The notes below the pieces were generated by a model. It ran no database searches, was not told the DNA's origin, and saw only the letters and a list, made by a program, of their open reading frames with translations. A DNA stretch of 64,000 nucleotides from an uncultured Tropicimonas sp. (GTDB taxonomy: Bacteria; Pseudomonadota; Alphaproteobacteria; Rhodobacterales; Rhodobacteraceae): the NCBI GenBank assembly GCA_947497945.1, contig CANMIP010000001.1, positions 186,001 through 250,000 of the forward strand, written 5' to 3'. Positions within the stretch are counted from its first letter, which is position 1. Each line of letters opens with the position of its first letter. Of the stretch, positions 62,635 through 64,000 are shown in pieces. The position numbers and the translations under genes were made by a program.

Positions 62635-63639
62635 ATGAAATCACTCCCGCTCCTGCTCCTGCCTGCCATCTGTCTCGCGGCCGCACCATTGCAGGCCCAG
62701 ATGGCCGGCTTGCCGGCGGATTCGCGATTACAGGCCGAGCAGTCCGACACGCTGTCCCGGCTCAGCCTGCTGTCCGGGCCCTGGACGGCGGACGGGGCGG
62801 AGACGGTCACGGTCGAGGGCGGGACGACGCGCCAGGCCTGGCAGATCGCCGCGACCGGGCTGACGACATTGCAGATCCTCACCCCGCTGAGTGAACAGCT
62901 CGAAGCCGCGGGCTACGTCCCGGTCTATGACTGCGCGGATATCGCCTGTGGCGGGTTCGAGTTCCGCTATGCGCTGGACCTGCTGCCGGAACCTGCCATG
63001 CATGTTGATCTCGGCGATTTCCGGTACTACCTGGCCAGCCGCGGAAGTGAAGATCGCCCGGATTACGTCTCACTCGTTGTCAGCCGTGCCTCGGATTCCG
63101 GTTTTATCCACATCACGCGGATCGGCGCGGCGGCCGAAGAAGGGCCCGATCCGCAATCGGCCGGGGATGGCGGCACGGCCGTCTCGCCCCGCCCGCGCCC
63201 GCGGGTCGATCCCGGAGCCGCGTCAACGGCGGAATCCCAGCCTCCGAAGGCAATTGCACCGGGAAAGCTGTCGGAAGGGCTGGACGGCACGGGGCGCGCC
63301 GTTCTTGCCGATCTGACCTTCGAGACCGGTTCCTCTCGGCTCGCGGAGACGACGTTTTCCTCGCTTGACGAACTCGCCGCCTGGCTCGCCGCTCATCCGA
63401 CGGCCCGGATCGTTCTTGTCGGGCATACGGACACGAAGGGCGCGCTCGCGGGGAATATCGCCCTCTCGCGGAAGCGGGCGGCCTCGGTGAGGGATCGGCT
63501 TCGCGATCAGTATAAGATCGCGGCGGAGCGGATGGAGGCAGACGGGGTCGGCTATCTGGCGCCGCTGGTCTCCAACCGGACCGAAACCGGCAGGACCCTC
63601 AATCGGCGGGTGGAGGCCGTACTGGTCAGCGAGGACTGA
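62635..63639 (+). CDS. OmpA-family protein with C-terminal peptidoglycan-binding domain
   Basis: A 334-residue secreted protein. The signal peptide ends at PLQA-Q (about 21). A unique N-terminal domain (about 25-175) has a CADIACGG cysteine pair. A proline- and arginine-rich linker (about 180-215) leads to the OmpA domain (about 230-330) with LTFETGSSRLAE, IVLVGHTDTKG and the LSRKRAASVRDRL block. No beta barrel is evident, so it resembles other periplasmic or outer-membrane-associated OmpA-like proteins. The start 9 codons downstream of an earlier ATG gives the cleaner signal peptide. Confidence 0.85.
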   Translation: MKSLPLLLLPAICLAAAPLQAQMAGLPADSRLQAEQSDTLSRLSLLSGPWTADGAETVTVEGGTTRQAWQIAATGLTTLQILTPLSEQLEAAGYVPVYDCADIACGGFEFRYALDLLPEPAMHVDLGDFRYYLASRGSEDRPDYVSLVVSRASDSGFIHITRIGAAAEEGPDPQSAGDGGTAVSPRPRPRVDPGAASTAESQPPKAIAPGKLSEGLDGTGRAVLADLTFETGSSRLAETTFSSLDELAAWLAAHPTARIVLVGHTDTKGALAGNIALSRKRAASVRDRLRDQYKIAAERMEADGVGYLAPLVSNRTETGRTLNRRVEAVLVSED

Positions 63640-63656
63640 GCCGCAGTCCAGGCAAC

Positions 63657-63684
63657 AAAAAAAGGCCGGAGCGGGGCTCCGGCC
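63657..63684 (-). terminator. Intrinsic terminator of LysR gene
   Basis: On the minus strand GGCCGGAGC and GCTCCGGCC form a 9-bp stem with a 3-nt loop, followed by seven U. It serves the LysR-type gene that enters from the right; it may also weakly stop transcripts from the OmpA-family gene. Confidence 0.88.
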
Positions 63685-63714
63685 GAGGTCTTCTCGCTTC
63701 AAGGGATCGTGGAT

Positions 63715-64000
63715 CTACCAGACCTGCGGCTTCTTTTCGGCGAAGCTGCGGACGAGGAAATCGATGAAGGCCCGCACTTTTGGCTGGGTGAAACGCCCCG
63801 GCGGATAAACCGCGTAGATGCCAAGCGGCTCCCTGGGCAGATCCGGGATCGCTTCCTCGACCAGGCCGTCCTTCATCGCCTCCGCGTAGAGGAAGCTCGG
63901 CAGATAGGCGATGCCGAGGCCAGACACCGCAGCGTTGAGCAACGATTGGCCGTCATTGACGGTGAGCCATCCGGCGGTGCGGATCTGGCGCTTCTCGCCC
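63715..64000 (-). CDS. LysR-family regulator, C-terminal part (runs off the window)
   Basis: Only the last 94 or so residues are inside the window; the open frame continues past position 64000. The visible part is the end of a LysR substrate-binding domain (GLGIAYLPSFLYAEA, then LVEEAIPDLPREPLGIYAVYPPGRFTQPKVRAFIDFLV). The pattern resembles LysR regulators that act next to quinone oxidoreductase-type genes. The DNA-binding domain is outside the window. Confidence 0.88.
   Translation of the reverse strand, partial: GEKRQIRTAGWLTVNDGQSLLNAAVSGLGIAYLPSFLYAEAMKDGLVEEAIPDLPREPLGIYAVYPPGRFTQPKVRAFIDFLVRSFAEKKPQVW

Overview
The window looks like a chromosomal segment of a marine-type alphaproteobacterium, most likely Rhodobacterales (Roseobacter/Rhodobacter relatives). 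The signs are high GC with strongly GC-biased third codon positions, a prfB gene with no programmed frameshift, Caulobacter-like flagellar gene order with CtrA-like boxes (TTAA-N7-TTAA) upstream, a TRAP transporter, phaA-phaB, and many 4-bp ATGA gene overlaps. The assignment is inferred from gene content; no species is claimed. I see no insertion sequences, phage genes, rRNA or CRISPR arrays. One tRNA gene (Pro, CGG) is present.

Layout. 0.1-3 kb: an ArnT-like glycosyltransferase and release factor 2. 3.3-3.4 kb: tRNA-Pro with its own terminator. 3.6-7.1 kb: a TetR regulator with a 16-bp palindromic operator, then an AruH-like transaminase and an AruI-like ThDP decarboxylase (arginine transaminase route). 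7.2-10.9 kb: an SGNH hydrolase and uxuA-uxuB (fructuronate/mannonate catabolism). 10.9-14.7 kb: two unrecognised envelope proteins and a divergent MltB-type lytic transglycosylase. 14.7-20.8 kb: fliI, divergent from flgB-flgC-fliE-fliQ-flgF-flgG-flgA-flgH-fliL. 20.9-26 kb: a LacI regulator, then GT2, LAB_N, GT39 and UDP-glucose dehydrogenase genes (lipid-linked sugar transfer to the envelope). 26-30.2 kb: glpK, glpD and divergent glpR. 30.3-36.8 kb: a metallophosphatase and an exopolysaccharide set (ExoY-like transferase, YjbH, YjbF, Wza-like exporter). 37-41.3 kb: pncA and pncB (NAD salvage) with a hybrid histidine kinase between them. 41.6-43.1 kb: arfB, a small structured RNA/18-codon ORF unit, and a queuosine-precursor transporter. 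43.4-46.6 kb: fliF-fliH-fliN-fliP. 47.1-48.3 kb: a Wzy-like polymerase/ligase. 48.4-54.3 kb: a sugar-acid module (IdnD-like dehydrogenase, TRAP transporter, GntR regulator, second uxuA). 54.7-64 kb: a PAQR protein, tag, an EAL protein, phaA, phaB, LysR regulators, CinA-like and GNAT proteins, and an OmpA-family protein.

How the genes work together. The two flagellar blocks encode much of the rod, MS ring, L ring and export apparatus, but not fliG, fliM, flhA, flhB, fliR, hook or filament genes. The two uxuA loci share a promoter-overlapping sequence, so one GntR regulator may control both. IdnD-like, UxuB and UxuA enzymes together could carry L-gulonate through fructuronate and mannonate to 2-keto-3-deoxygluconate. 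The GT2/LAB_N/GT39/Ugd run suggests uronic-acid or similar decoration of lipid A or LPS core.

The least explained element is a roughly 200-nt minus-strand unit at 42.24-42.46 kb. It has a 14-nt perfect Shine-Dalgarno, an 18-codon ORF, an internal anti-Shine-Dalgarno and an intrinsic terminator. I rank it as the best candidate for undescribed regulation in the window.
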